Below, piece by piece: positions 35,514-44,353 of a stretch of DNA of 64,000 bases (its first letter is position 1; each line of letters starts with the position of its first letter). Source of the DNA: Flavobacterium nackdongense (GTDB lineage: Bacteria > Bacteroidota > Bacteroidia > Flavobacteriales > Flavobacteriaceae); the NCBI RefSeq assembly GCF_004355225.1, contig NZ_CP037933.1:2294001-2358000 (forward strand), read 5' to 3'. The notes below the pieces were generated by a model, which was given only the letters and a program-made list of their open reading frames with translations, had not been told where the DNA came from and made no database searches. Position numbers and translations under genes: made by a program.

Positions 35514-36038
35514 ATGGGCAAAGAATTAGTTGTTACAGAAGAATTCATAATGAGCAAAATCTTGCTGATTAGAAATCAAAAAGTAATGGTTGATTCTGAT
35601 TTAGCAACGCTTTATAGTGTTTCGACTAAACAATTGAACCAACAAGTCAAAAGAAATATAAAACGGTTTCCGACTAATTTTATGTTTCAATTGACAGCAA
35701 TTGAAAAAGAACAGCTGGTCGCAAATTGTGACCACCTCAATAAATTAAAATTTTCTTCAACATTGCCGTATGTTTTCACAGAACACGGAACAATGATGTT
35801 GGGAAACGTATTAAGCTCAGACAGAGCGATAGAATTCAGCATTAAAATTGTTGAAGCTTTTATAAAAATGCGAGAATTTTTGACAAATAATTTAAGTGTT
35901 AAATTAGAAATCGAAGAAATAAAGAAGAAACTTAATAACCACGACAAGAACATTGAATTGGTTTTTTCTTATCTCGATGAAATGATGGAAAAGAATGAAA
36001 ATAAAGTGGAACGAAATAAAATAGGTTATAAAAAATAA
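35514..36038 (+). CDS. ORF6N domain DNA-binding protein
   Basis: A 174-residue protein with an ORF6N (KilA-N/antirepressor-like) domain at about residues 8-110: LIRNQKVMVDSDLATLYSVSTKQLNQQVKRNIKRFP and LPYVFTEHGTMMLGNVL. A helical or coiled-coil tail (EIEEIKKKLNNHDKNIELVFSYLDEMME) probably mediates oligomerisation. The frame is open from 35451, but that N-terminus would be the translated palindrome, so the ATG at 35514 is preferred. ORF6N proteins occur in phages and as stand-alone accessory genes in Bacteroidota. Here it lies within the nuo operon between nuoH and nuoI. Confidence 0.85.
   Translation: MGKELVVTEEFIMSKILLIRNQKVMVDSDLATLYSVSTKQLNQQVKRNIKRFPTNFMFQLTAIEKEQLVANCDHLNKLKFSSTLPYVFTEHGTMMLGNVLSSDRAIEFSIKIVEAFIKMREFLTNNLSVKLEIEEIKKKLNNHDKNIELVFSYLDEMMEKNENKVERNKIGYKK
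35717..35733. repeat. Palindrome 3, inside the ORF6N coding sequence
   Basis: GGTCGCA-AAT-TGTGACC, with one mismatch between arms, followed by ACCTCAA as in palindrome 2. It codes for the QLVANCDHL segment. It is the same core as the two upstream sites. Confidence 0.6.
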
Positions 36039-36062
36039 AACGTGATTTATAAAAAAAAGTAC

Positions 36063-36137
36063 TAGCCCTGATCGCAACGGCATCCTTTTGTTCTGGGGTT
36101 CAGAACAAAAGATACAGTGAAGAGCAGGAATAAGCTC
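36063..36137 (+). ncRNA. Structured RNA resembling the Flavo-1 motif
   Basis: About 75 bases. The ends pair (AGC..CCTG at 36064-36070 with CAGG..AGCT at 36125-36135) around a long hairpin ATCCTTTTGTTCTG / CAGAACAAAAGAT (36082-36095 and 36101-36113) with one bulged C and a short loop. Conserved-looking single-stranded words CGGCATCC and AGCAGGA flank it. From memory this layout matches a repeated flavobacterial RNA that I believe is Flavo-1; the name is not certain. It sits between the ORF6N gene and nuoI, 50 bases before nuoI. Confidence 0.6.
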
Positions 36138-36174
36138 CAAAAAATAAAAAGAAAATCAGATTTTTAAATCAAAT

Positions 36175-36188
36175 ATCTAAAATCTAAA
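36175..36188. repeat. Two heptamers running into nuoI
   Basis: ATCTAAA twice, with the last A being the first base of the nuoI ATG. These are the same words as ahead of nuoB. Confidence 0.6.
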
Positions 36189-36733
36189 TGTCAATACAAG
36201 AAATATCACTTTCCGGTAGAAAAAAGCTAGTTTCCAACAAGGAGATGACGTTTTTCGAACGTATGTATCTCATCGCCATCGTAAAAGGCCTGTGGATTAC
36301 TATTAAACACTTTTTCAGAAAAAAGGCAACCATTAATTATCCGGAGCAAGTTCGGGAATTTAGCCCGGTGTATCGCGGTCAACACATGTTAAAACGCGAT
36401 GAACAAGGCCGCGAAAACTGTACTGCTTGTGGCTTATGTGCTTTATCTTGTCCTGCCGAAGCTATAACTATGGTAGCTGCAGAGCGTAAGGCAGACGAAA
36501 AACATTTGTACCGCGAAGAAAAATATGCTTCGATTTATGAAATCAATATGTTGCGTTGTATTTTTTGTGGTTTGTGTGAAGAAGCTTGTCCGAAAGACGC
36601 CATTTATTTGACTATTTCGAAGGAATTGGTTCCTGCGAATTACTCCAGAGAAGACTTTATTTTCGGAAAGGATAAATTAGTCATGCCTTTAGAAATGGCT
36701 ATCCATAATACTCAACTTAAAAACGTTAACTAA
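36188..36733 (+). CDS. nuoI: NADH-quinone oxidoreductase subunit I
   Basis: A 181-residue ferredoxin-like subunit with two 4Fe-4S motifs, CTACGLCALSCP and CIFCGLCEEACP, carrying clusters N6a and N6b of the electron wire. Its stop overlaps the nuoJ start (TAATG). Confidence 0.97.
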   Translation: MSIQEISLSGRKKLVSNKEMTFFERMYLIAIVKGLWITIKHFFRKKATINYPEQVREFSPVYRGQHMLKRDEQGRENCTACGLCALSCPAEAITMVAAERKADEKHLYREEKYASIYEINMLRCIFCGLCEEACPKDAIYLTISKELVPANYSREDFIFGKDKLVMPLEMAIHNTQLKNVN

Positions 36734-37275
36734 TGATACAGATTCCAGATATAGCAAACGCAACCGCCATACAAATTATGTTTTGTGTGTTGTCTGTTAT
36801 TACATTGGCAACGGCATTTTTGACTATTTACAGCAAAAAACCAATGCACAACGCTATCTATTTAGTCATTTGTTTCACCTCGATTTCAGGACATTATCTG
36901 TTACTAAATGCACAATTTTTGGCCTTTGTAAACTTGATTGTTTATATTGGCGCAATTATGATTTTGATGTTGTTCACCATCATGTTGATGAATTTGAACA
37001 AAGAAAATGAGGTGTTCAAGCCTAGGGTAACTCGACTTGGCGCTATTGTTTTGTTCTGTTTGATGTGCTTGGTTTTGATTGCCATTTTTATGAATTCGAA
37101 ACCTATTGCGGATGACAGCTATGAAGTGACTGGCGAAGATTATCAATCGATACAAGTGTTAGGCAAATTATTGCTTAACGAATATATGGTGCCGTTTGAA
37201 TTTGCTTCTGTACTGCTTTTGGTAGCGATGATTGGTGCGGTTCTATTGTCTAAAAGAGAAAAATTAGAAAAATAA
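36733..37275 (+). CDS. nuoJ: NADH-quinone oxidoreductase subunit J
   Basis: A 180-residue ND6-type membrane subunit with about five helices; YIGAIMILMLFTIMLMNL is the conserved pi-bulge helix. Coupled by overlap to nuoI and by a one-base gap to nuoK. Confidence 0.95.
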   Translation: MIQIPDIANATAIQIMFCVLSVITLATAFLTIYSKKPMHNAIYLVICFTSISGHYLLLNAQFLAFVNLIVYIGAIMILMLFTIMLMNLNKENEVFKPRVTRLGAIVLFCLMCLVLIAIFMNSKPIADDSYEVTGEDYQSIQVLGKLLLNEYMVPFEFASVLLLVAMIGAVLLSKREKLEK

Positions 37276-37276
37276 T

Positions 37277-37597
37277 ATGGATAATATTTTAAACCAAGTT
37301 GGTATTGAAAATTATATCTTCCTGACCGTTATACTTTTTTGTATTGGTGTTTTTGGAGTGTTGTACAGACGAAATGCAATTGTTGTTTTTATGTCTATTG
37401 AAATTATGTTGAATGCCATAAACCTTTTGTTCGCGGCCTTTTCAACTTATCATCAAGATGCACAAGGACAAATTTTTGTGTTTTTCTCGATGGCGGTTGC
37501 TGCTGCCGAGGTTGCAGTTGGATTGGCGATTTTAGTATCCATCTTTAGAAATATGAGCACTATTGATGTTGGAAAATTAAAAAATTTAAAAGGATAA
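37277..37597 (+). CDS. nuoK: NADH-quinone oxidoreductase subunit K
   Basis: A 106-residue ND4L-type subunit with three helices and the membrane glutamates in SIEIMLNAINLLF and AAAEVAVGLAILV used in proton translocation. Confidence 0.96.
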   Translation: MDNILNQVGIENYIFLTVILFCIGVFGVLYRRNAIVVFMSIEIMLNAINLLFAAFSTYHQDAQGQIFVFFSMAVAAAEVAVGLAILVSIFRNMSTIDVGKLKNLKG

Positions 37598-37603
37598 TAA
37601 TCG

Positions 37604-39475
37604 ATGAATACAAATTTAGTTTTAGTCTTACTATTAGCTCCTTTTTTAGGGTTTTTATTTAATGTTTTTCTGGGTAAAAATGCCGGCAAAAGCATCGTGG
37701 GAATCGTAGGAACGCTTTCGGTTGCGATTTCCTTTGCGGTTACTTTATATTTATTCGATAGCGCAGGTCAAGAACCGATTGTTATCGATTTATTTGATTG
37801 GATTTCGGTTCAAAGTTTCGATATCAATTTCGGTTTTCTGATTGATCCTTTGTCATTGATATGGTTGTTGTTTGTAACAGGAATTGGGTCGTTAATTCAC
37901 CTATACTCTATCAGTTATATGCACGATGACGAAAAAATGCATTCGTTTTTCGCCTATTTGAACCTCTTTATTTTCTTTATGATTACTTTGGTTATTGGAA
38001 GTAATTTATTGGTAATGTTCATTGGTTGGGAAGGCGTTGGTCTTTGCTCCTACTTATTGATTGGATTTTGGTATAAAAACCAAGACTACAATGATGCCGC
38101 TAAAAAGGCTTTCATTATGAATAGAATTGGTGATTTAGGGTTTTTGATTGGAATTTTTATTGTTGGGACTATGTTTAACACTTTAGATTTTACAACTTTA
38201 AAAACGGCGATCACCTCAGCAGCTGACATCAATGATTTGTGGATTGCATTGGCAGCATTAGCTTTATTTATTGGAGCGACTGGTAAATCGGCACAACTTC
38301 CTTTATATACGTGGTTGCCTGATGCGATGGCTGGACCGACTCCCGTTTCGGCATTGATTCACGCTGCCACAATGGTTACTGCAGGTATCTTTATGCTAAC
38401 TCGATTGAACTTCTTGTTCGATATGGCGCCAAGTGTACAAAACATTATCGCAATTGTCGGAGCAACAACAGCATTAGTTGCCGCAACGATTGCATTGGTT
38501 CAAAACGATATCAAGAAAGTTTTGGCTTATTCTACGGTTTCGCAATTGGGTTTAATGTTCTTGGCATTAGGATTGGGCGCTTATGAAGTAGCTGTCTTCC
38601 ACGTAATCACACACGCTTTCTTCAAAGCTTGTTTGTTCTTGGGTTCCGGTTCAGTAATTCACGGACTGCACGGTGAACAAGATATGCGCAAAATGGGTGG
38701 TTTGAAAACAGCGATGCCCATCACTTTTTGGACGATGCTTATCGCTTCACTGGCGATTTCCGGTATCTTTCCTTTGGCCGGTTTCTGGTCTAAAGACGAA
38801 ATTTTGATGACCGCTTTTCACGCTAGTCCAACTTTATGGGTTGTAGGTTCGATTGCATCGATAATGACTGCTTTTTATATGTTCAGATTGATTTATCTAA
38901 CGTTCTTCAACTCGTGTAGAGGAACTGAGGAACAAAAACACCATTTACACGAAAGTCCAAGTTTGATTACTGTACCATTAATTATTTTGGCTATTTTATC
39001 TTTCTTTGGAGGAATCATTAGTTTGCCAGGCCACAGCTGGTTGAACGAATTTTTGGCTCCAATCTTTTCGAAAGGGTCCCACGAAGCCCATACTTTAGGT
39101 TCTACAGAGTATATGTTGATGGCGATTGCTACCGTTGGCGCGTTAATCGGGATTGGAATTGCTTACAAAAAATACCTGAAAGATAATACTATTCCAAGTG
39201 AAGATACTGAAATCACCGGTTTTGCGAAAGTTTTATACAACAAATATTATGTTGATGAAGTTTACGATGCTGTTTTTGTAAAACCAATCAATGCATTATC
39301 TTATTTCTTTAGAGAATATGTTGAAAAAACACTTTCGGCCATTGTTTTTGGATTGGGTAAAGCGACTTATGAATTAGCTGGACACGGCAGAAAAGTAAAC
39401 AATGGAAGTATTGGTTTCTTTTTGTTTGCATTTGTCATAGGCATTATAGCCATATTAACTTATTTATTTTTATAA
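37604..39475 (+). CDS. nuoL: NADH-quinone oxidoreductase subunit L
   Basis: A 623-residue antiporter-like membrane subunit (ND5). The conserved helices have FIGWEGVGLCSYLLIGFW, TGKSAQLPLYTWLPDAMAGPTPVSALIHAATMVTAG and the discontinuous helix region. The C-terminal lateral helix region ends the protein. It pumps protons at the far end of the membrane arm. Confidence 0.97.
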   Translation: MNTNLVLVLLLAPFLGFLFNVFLGKNAGKSIVGIVGTLSVAISFAVTLYLFDSAGQEPIVIDLFDWISVQSFDINFGFLIDPLSLIWLLFVTGIGSLIHLYSISYMHDDEKMHSFFAYLNLFIFFMITLVIGSNLLVMFIGWEGVGLCSYLLIGFWYKNQDYNDAAKKAFIMNRIGDLGFLIGIFIVGTMFNTLDFTTLKTAITSAADINDLWIALAALALFIGATGKSAQLPLYTWLPDAMAGPTPVSALIHAATMVTAGIFMLTRLNFLFDMAPSVQNIIAIVGATTALVAATIALVQNDIKKVLAYSTVSQLGLMFLALGLGAYEVAVFHVITHAFFKACLFLGSGSVIHGLHGEQDMRKMGGLKTAMPITFWTMLIASLAISGIFPLAGFWSKDEILMTAFHASPTLWVVGSIASIMTAFYMFRLIYLTFFNSCRGTEEQKHHLHESPSLITVPLIILAILSFFGGIISLPGHSWLNEFLAPIFSKGSHEAHTLGSTEYMLMAIATVGALIGIGIAYKKYLKDNTIPSEDTEITGFAKVLYNKYYVDEVYDAVFVKPINALSYFFREYVEKTLSAIVFGLGKATYELAGHGRKVNNGSIGFFLFAFVIGIIAILTYLFL

Positions 39476-39488
39476 TAATTTTTACATA

Positions 39489-40931
39489 ATGGATGTAACT
39501 ACACTATTAATTATTCTTTTGCTTGGCGCATTTGCAACTTATTTTTCAGGCGATAAATGGGCTCCAAAAGTAGCTTTGCTTGTTGGCTTGACCGCTTTTG
39601 CAGGAGCTATTTGTTTGCTAAGCCAATACAATTTAGGCCAAGAAATAAGTTTTACAAAACTTTGGATTAACAATCCTAAAATTTATTTAGCCTTTCAAGC
39701 GGATGGATTGGCCTTGGCGATGCTTTTGTTGACCACTGCTTTGACTCCAATTATCATTTTTTCCTCTTTTGGAAACACATACACCAATGCGAAAGCATTT
39801 TATAGTTTAATACTATTTATGTCCTTTGCTATGTCGGGAACTTTCCTTGCCTCAGACGGACTTTTATATTATGTTTTCTGGGAATTGGCCTTAATACCTA
39901 TTTATTTTATTGCCTTGATTTGGGGCAATGGCGATGCCGAAGAACGCAAAAAAGCAGTGGTAAAATTCTTTATTTACACCCTAGCTGGTTCTTTGTTTAT
40001 GCTAGTAGCTTTCGTTTATCTGAATCAAAAAGCAGGCAGTTTTTTAATTAGCGATTTGACAAAACTCAATTTATCTTCAACTGAACAGTTTTGGATCTTT
40101 ATGGCTTTCTTCTTGGCCTATGCCATCAAGATTCCATTGATTCCCTTTCATACTTGGCAGGCAAAAGTATATCAAAAAGCACCTACTGTGGGAACGATGT
40201 TGCTTTCAGGGATTATGCTAAAAATGGGATTGTATAGTGTTATCCGTTGGCAATTGCCTATTGCGCCTTTGGCTGCCAAAGAATATATGAACGTATTCAT
40301 CGGCTTAGGAATAGCAGGAGTAATTTATGGTTCGATTGTAGCCTTACGACAAAAAGATTTGAAAAAATTATTGGCTTATTCCTCGATGGCACACGTTGGA
40401 TTGATTGCTGCCGGAGCTTACACCTTAACACTTGACGGATTGCGCGGTGCGGTTTTACAAATGATAGCACACGGATTTGTTGTAGTTGGTTTATTCTTTG
40501 TAGCAGAAATTATTTTCAGAAGATACGAAACTAGAAAAATTGCCGATATGGGAGGAATTCGCGCCCAATCGCCAAAATTTACTTCGATGTTTATGATATT
40601 GGTATTGGCATCAGTTGCTTTGCCGTCGACATTCAATTTTGTTGGAGAATTTACCGTTTTATATAGCCTATCGCAAGTCAATATTTGGTTTGCCGTATTG
40701 GGAGGAACTACTATAATTTTAGGGGCATATTATATGTTGAAAATGTTTCAACACGTGATGTTGGGTGAAACGAATGCTAAAATATTTGCCGATGTAACTT
40801 TCAACGAAGGTTTGTCTTTAGTAATGATCATCTCGGTTTTGTTCTTCTTTGGATTGTATCCAAAGCCCATTATGGAATTGATAACGCCAAGTTTAGAAAA
40901 TATTTTAACTCAGATCAATAGATTTAATTAA
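39489..40931 (+). CDS. nuoM: NADH-quinone oxidoreductase subunit M
   Basis: A 480-residue antiporter-like subunit (ND4), with YYVFWELALIPIYFI (key Glu) and IPLIPFHTWQAKVYQKAPTVGTMLLSGIMLKMG. The next nuo gene starts 537 bases later because of an inserted four-helix-bundle gene. Confidence 0.97.
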   Translation: MDVTTLLIILLLGAFATYFSGDKWAPKVALLVGLTAFAGAICLLSQYNLGQEISFTKLWINNPKIYLAFQADGLALAMLLLTTALTPIIIFSSFGNTYTNAKAFYSLILFMSFAMSGTFLASDGLLYYVFWELALIPIYFIALIWGNGDAEERKKAVVKFFIYTLAGSLFMLVAFVYLNQKAGSFLISDLTKLNLSSTEQFWIFMAFFLAYAIKIPLIPFHTWQAKVYQKAPTVGTMLLSGIMLKMGLYSVIRWQLPIAPLAAKEYMNVFIGLGIAGVIYGSIVALRQKDLKKLLAYSSMAHVGLIAAGAYTLTLDGLRGAVLQMIAHGFVVVGLFFVAEIIFRRYETRKIADMGGIRAQSPKFTSMFMILVLASVALPSTFNFVGEFTVLYSLSQVNIWFAVLGGTTIILGAYYMLKMFQHVMLGETNAKIFADVTFNEGLSLVMIISVLFFFGLYPKPIMELITPSLENILTQINRFN

Positions 40932-40934
40932 AAA

Positions 40935-40969
40935 ATTAGGATTCAGGATTTAAGAATTAGGATTTTTGT
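40935..40969. repeat. Heptamer tract on the left of the four-helix-bundle insert
   Basis: ATTAGGA, TTCAGGA, TTTAAGA, ATTAGGA and TTTTTGT in phase, 4 bases after the nuoM stop. Confidence 0.75.
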
Positions 40970-41009
40970 TGGATAAGTAAAGTAGAATTTTAAATTAATT
41001 TTTTGAATT

Positions 41010-41378
41010 ATGACTAAAGAAGAACTTAAAAATCGAACGAAACAATTTGCCTTAAATGTTTTTAAATTTTTAATGTCATTAGATAATTGCAAAGCAGTTG
41101 ATGTGATTTCTTTTCAACTTTTTAAATCTTCCTCATCAGTTGCTGCAAATTATAGAGCAGTATGTAGAGGTAAATCAAGTGCTGATTTTTTGAATAAATT
41201 AAAAATTGTAGATGAAGAAGCTGATGAAAGTTTGTTTTGGTTAGAGTTTATAAAAGGATTGGAACTAAAATGTGATAATGTTGAGCTTGAGAAATTAATT
41301 AAAGAAGCGGATGAATTGGTTGCCATTTTTTCGGCTGGAATAAAAACTGTAAAAGAAAAAAATAATATAAAAAATTAG
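41010..41378 (+). CDS. Four helix bundle protein (S23/IVP family)
   Basis: A 122-residue all-helical protein of the TIGR02436 / 23S rRNA-intervening-sequence-protein family: RTKQFALNVFKFLMSL, the hallmark SSSVAANYRAVCRGKSSADFLNKLKIVDEEADESLFWLEFI, then a long final helix. The family was first seen inside 23S rRNA intervening sequences but is also widely scattered elsewhere in Bacteroidota genomes. The function is unknown. Here it interrupts the nuo operon between nuoM and nuoN and is bracketed by heptamer repeats. Confidence 0.87.
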   Translation: MTKEELKNRTKQFALNVFKFLMSLDNCKAVDVISFQLFKSSSSVAANYRAVCRGKSSADFLNKLKIVDEEADESLFWLEFIKGLELKCDNVELEKLIKEADELVAIFSAGIKTVKEKNNIKN

Positions 41379-41458
41379 GGTTTGGAAAATTAAGAGTTAG
41401 GGTTTTTGTAAATTATAATCCAATTTCACAAATCCTAAATCGTAAGTCCTAAATCAAA
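41374..41458. repeat. Two opposed heptamer tracts on the right of the four-helix-bundle insert
   Basis: Left part: ATTAGGG, TTTGGAA, AATTAAG, AGTTAGG (41374-41401). Right part: AATCCTA, AATCGTA, AGTCCTA, AATCAAA (41431-41458). The right words are reverse-complement-like versions of the left ones, so the spacer could form a long imperfect hairpin in RNA. The tract ends 10 bases before nuoN. Confidence 0.72.
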
Positions 41459-41468
41459 AAATCAAAAA

Positions 41469-42842
41469 ATGAACACATTAATAGCAATCACGGCACTTGG
41501 AGTATTAACTCTTTTGTTTGAAATTTTAAATTTTAGAAAAGCCATTGTTCCTATAACGATTATTGGACTATTGGCAGTTCTTAGATTCACCTACATCGAA
41601 TACAACACTCCTGCAACTTACTACAACAATATGATTGTGGTCAGTAAATTTTCAGCTGTATTTTCGGCTTTGTTTATTGTGCTAACCGCTTTCTTGATTG
41701 CTTTAGCGCACGATTTCTACGAAAATCATCAAACCAAAATATCCGATTTTATTGCTATAAAAATATTTATGCTCGCGGGTGCGGTGGCAATGGTATCTTT
41801 CGGAAACTTGGCAATGTTCTTTCTTGGCATCGAAATCCTTTCTATTTCTCTATATATTTTAGCCGCAAGCGACCGTTTGAATATCAAAAGTAACGAAGCG
41901 GGAATGAAATATTTCTTGATGGGTTCGTTTGCTTCAGGAATCATCTTATTTGGGATTTGCTTTATTTACGGTGCAATGGGGTCTTTTGATGTTGCCGAAA
42001 TCACAGAATGGTCTCGTTCTGCCGAATTACCGATTTGGTTTCCAATCGGAATTTCATTAGTGACTATTGGAATGTTTTTCAAAATAGCAGCTGTTCCATT
42101 TCACTTCTGGGCTCCTGATGTTTACGAAGGCGCTCCGACTTTATCGACTGCGACGATGAGTACTTTGGTAAAAGTGGTGGCAATGGCTACTTTGTATAAA
42201 TTGCTAACTGCCATGAACGCCGATCTTTCCGATGCGTACATCAATATTATCATCGTTATTTCTATTGCTTCAATGACTGTTGGAAATGTGATGGCTTTAA
42301 GACAAAACAATGTGAAACGTATGTTGGCTTATTCTGGAATATCGCACGCCGGTTTTATGTTGATGACTTTGCTCAATATAAGTAATTCGGCAAGCAATTT
42401 ATTGTATTACACTTCCGCTTATGCCCTATCTGGAATTGCGGCATTTGCAGTGATTTTATATGTTTGTAAAAACAAAAACAACGAAGATATTACCAACTTC
42501 AATGGGCTAGGAAAAAACAACCCATTGATGGCGGCGGTACTCACAGCCTCTTTGCTTTCGATGGCGGGGATTCCAATCTTTGCTGGATTTTTTGCCAAAA
42601 TGTTTTTGTTTACTCAAACCATTGAAGCAGGTTATTTAATAGTAGTAATTGCAGCAGTAATAAACTCCATCATCAGTGTGGGGTATTATTTCAAATTGAT
42701 TTTGGCGATGTACAACAAAGAGCCTAATGAAGAAACTACAAAAACTCCATTTGTGTATTCAGCTGTTGCCGTTATTGCGATAGTTCTGAACATTGTTTTA
42801 GGTCTTTACCCATCGGCTGTGTTGGATTTGTTGGGTTGTTAA
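41469..42842 (+). CDS. nuoN: NADH-quinone oxidoreductase subunit N
   Basis: A 457-residue antiporter-like subunit (ND2), with FFLGIEILSISLYILA and AAVPFHFWAPDVYEGAPTLSTATMSTLVKV. Last gene of the Complex I operon, followed by a terminator. Confidence 0.97.
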   Translation: MNTLIAITALGVLTLLFEILNFRKAIVPITIIGLLAVLRFTYIEYNTPATYYNNMIVVSKFSAVFSALFIVLTAFLIALAHDFYENHQTKISDFIAIKIFMLAGAVAMVSFGNLAMFFLGIEILSISLYILAASDRLNIKSNEAGMKYFLMGSFASGIILFGICFIYGAMGSFDVAEITEWSRSAELPIWFPIGISLVTIGMFFKIAAVPFHFWAPDVYEGAPTLSTATMSTLVKVVAMATLYKLLTAMNADLSDAYINIIIVISIASMTVGNVMALRQNNVKRMLAYSGISHAGFMLMTLLNISNSASNLLYYTSAYALSGIAAFAVILYVCKNKNNEDITNFNGLGKNNPLMAAVLTASLLSMAGIPIFAGFFAKMFLFTQTIEAGYLIVVIAAVINSIISVGYYFKLILAMYNKEPNEETTKTPFVYSAVAVIAIVLNIVLGLYPSAVLDLLGC

Positions 42843-42868
42843 TACAAAATAGAAAATAAATTATTCAG

Positions 42869-42898
42869 AAACCATCAAGAGCAATTTTGGTGGTTTTT
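42869..42898 (+). terminator. Terminator of the nuo operon
   Basis: AAACCATCAA / TTGGTGGTTT 10-bp stem with one G-U pair and a T run. It overlaps the first codons of the longest open frame of the next gene, which supports that gene's later start. Confidence 0.75.
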
Positions 42899-42919
42899 GT
42901 CTTCATTATACAGGTAAAT

Positions 42920-44353
42920 ATGTTTTTCAACTCGCTAACTTTTGCTATTTTTCTGCCCATAGTTTTTCTACTCTATTGGTTTGTTTTTAGCAAAACCAAA
43001 ACTGCTCAAAATACATTTCTGGTGGTAGTGAGTTATTATTTTTATTCTTGTTGGGATTGGCGCTTCTTATTTTTATTGCTCTTCTCCACGCTTTTGTGTT
43101 ATATTACAGGAATTCAAATCGAAAAAAACACCCAAGAAAACAAACGAAATTTTTGGTTCTGGCTAAGTATCGTCTTTAATCTTGGCTTCTTGGCCATATT
43201 CAAATACTATAACTTTTTTGCGTTTTCCTTTTCGGAAGCGTTGAACAATATTGGCATCCATTCTAGCCCTCTTTTGCTAGATGTGATTCTTCCCGTCGGG
43301 ATTTCTTTCTACACTTTTCACGGTCTGTCCTATGTAATTGATATTTATTACAAAAGAATTCAATCCGAGAAAAATGTGGTGGATTATGCCTTGTTTGTGA
43401 GTTATTTTCCGCTTTTGGTGGCTGGACCCATCGAAAGAGCCACGCATTTACTTCCTGAAATAAAACTAAAAAGAACCTTCGATTTCGAAAAAGCCAAAGA
43501 AGGCGTTTACCAAATTATTTGGGGATTGGTCAAAAAAGTCGTCATTGCCGACACTTGTGCAACTTATGCAAATGCCATTTTTGACAATTACACATCGATG
43601 AATTCCTTGTCACTGATTTTAGGTGCGGTCTATTTTGCGTTCCAAATTTATGGCGACTTTTCAGGCTATTCGGATATGGCTTTGGGAATGTCAAAATTGT
43701 TTGGATTGGACTTATTGCGCAATTTCAATTACCCCTATTTTTCGAGAGACATTGCCGAGTTTTGGCGTCGTTGGCACATTTCATTATCGTCTTGGTTTCG
43801 GGATTATTTGTACATTCCCCTTGGCGGAAGCCGTGGCAGCAAAATCAAACAAGTGCGCAACGTATTCATCATATTTGTTGTGAGCGGTTTTTGGCACGGA
43901 GCCAATTGGACTTTCTTGGCTTGGGGATTTATCAATGCGATGTATTTCTTGCCATCATTACTTTTGGGAACCAACCGAAATAATATGGAAACGGCCGAGT
44001 TGCATTGGGATTTCAATTCGATAAAGGTGTTTTTTAGCATTCTCTCCACCTTTTTGTTATCTTGTATCGCTTGGATATTTTTCAGGGCAAACACCATTCA
44101 TATTGCTTTTGATTACATCGGTAAAATTTTCTCCAACAGAAATTTTACTTCACAATTCCTTCAAAACCAACGGTATAGTCACGAATTGCTTTTGCTGGTT
44201 CTTGCTTTCGTCTTGGTAGAATGGAACAGCCGTTACAAAATAGAACCCATATCAGGAAAATACAGCTGGCTGAAAATGACTTTGTGTCTCTTGGCAATTA
44301 TCGCTTTGGGTACTTATGCCGATTATAAAGAATTCATCTATTTTCAATTCTAA
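42920..44353 (+). CDS. MBOAT family O-acyltransferase (AlgI-like)
   Basis: A 477-residue multi-span membrane protein of the membrane-bound O-acyltransferase family. Typical blocks are PVGISFYTFHGLSYVID, FPLLVAGPIERA, YGDFSGYSDMALGMSKLFG, FWRRWHISLSSWFRDYLYIPLGGSR and GFWHGANWTFLAWG with the catalytic His. It is expected to move acetyl groups across the inner membrane onto a surface polysaccharide or similar acceptor, together with the SGNH-like protein encoded next. The start at 42920 (MFFNSLTF) is preferred over 42887, which lies in the terminator hairpin. It overlaps the next gene by one base (TAATG). Confidence 0.92.
   Translation: MFFNSLTFAIFLPIVFLLYWFVFSKTKTAQNTFLVVVSYYFYSCWDWRFLFLLLFSTLLCYITGIQIEKNTQENKRNFWFWLSIVFNLGFLAIFKYYNFFAFSFSEALNNIGIHSSPLLLDVILPVGISFYTFHGLSYVIDIYYKRIQSEKNVVDYALFVSYFPLLVAGPIERATHLLPEIKLKRTFDFEKAKEGVYQIIWGLVKKVVIADTCATYANAIFDNYTSMNSLSLILGAVYFAFQIYGDFSGYSDMALGMSKLFGLDLLRNFNYPYFSRDIAEFWRRWHISLSSWFRDYLYIPLGGSRGSKIKQVRNVFIIFVVSGFWHGANWTFLAWGFINAMYFLPSLLLGTNRNNMETAELHWDFNSIKVFFSILSTFLLSCIAWIFFRANTIHIAFDYIGKIFSNRNFTSQFLQNQRYSHELLLLVLAFVLVEWNSRYKIEPISGKYSWLKMTLCLLAIIALGTYADYKEFIYFQF

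Noticed and set aside
43291..43310. CCCGTCGGGAT inside the MBOAT gene, like the outer REP palindrome
   Set aside because: It encodes the conserved LPVGIS motif of the family and lacks a doublet partner, so it is probably coincidence.
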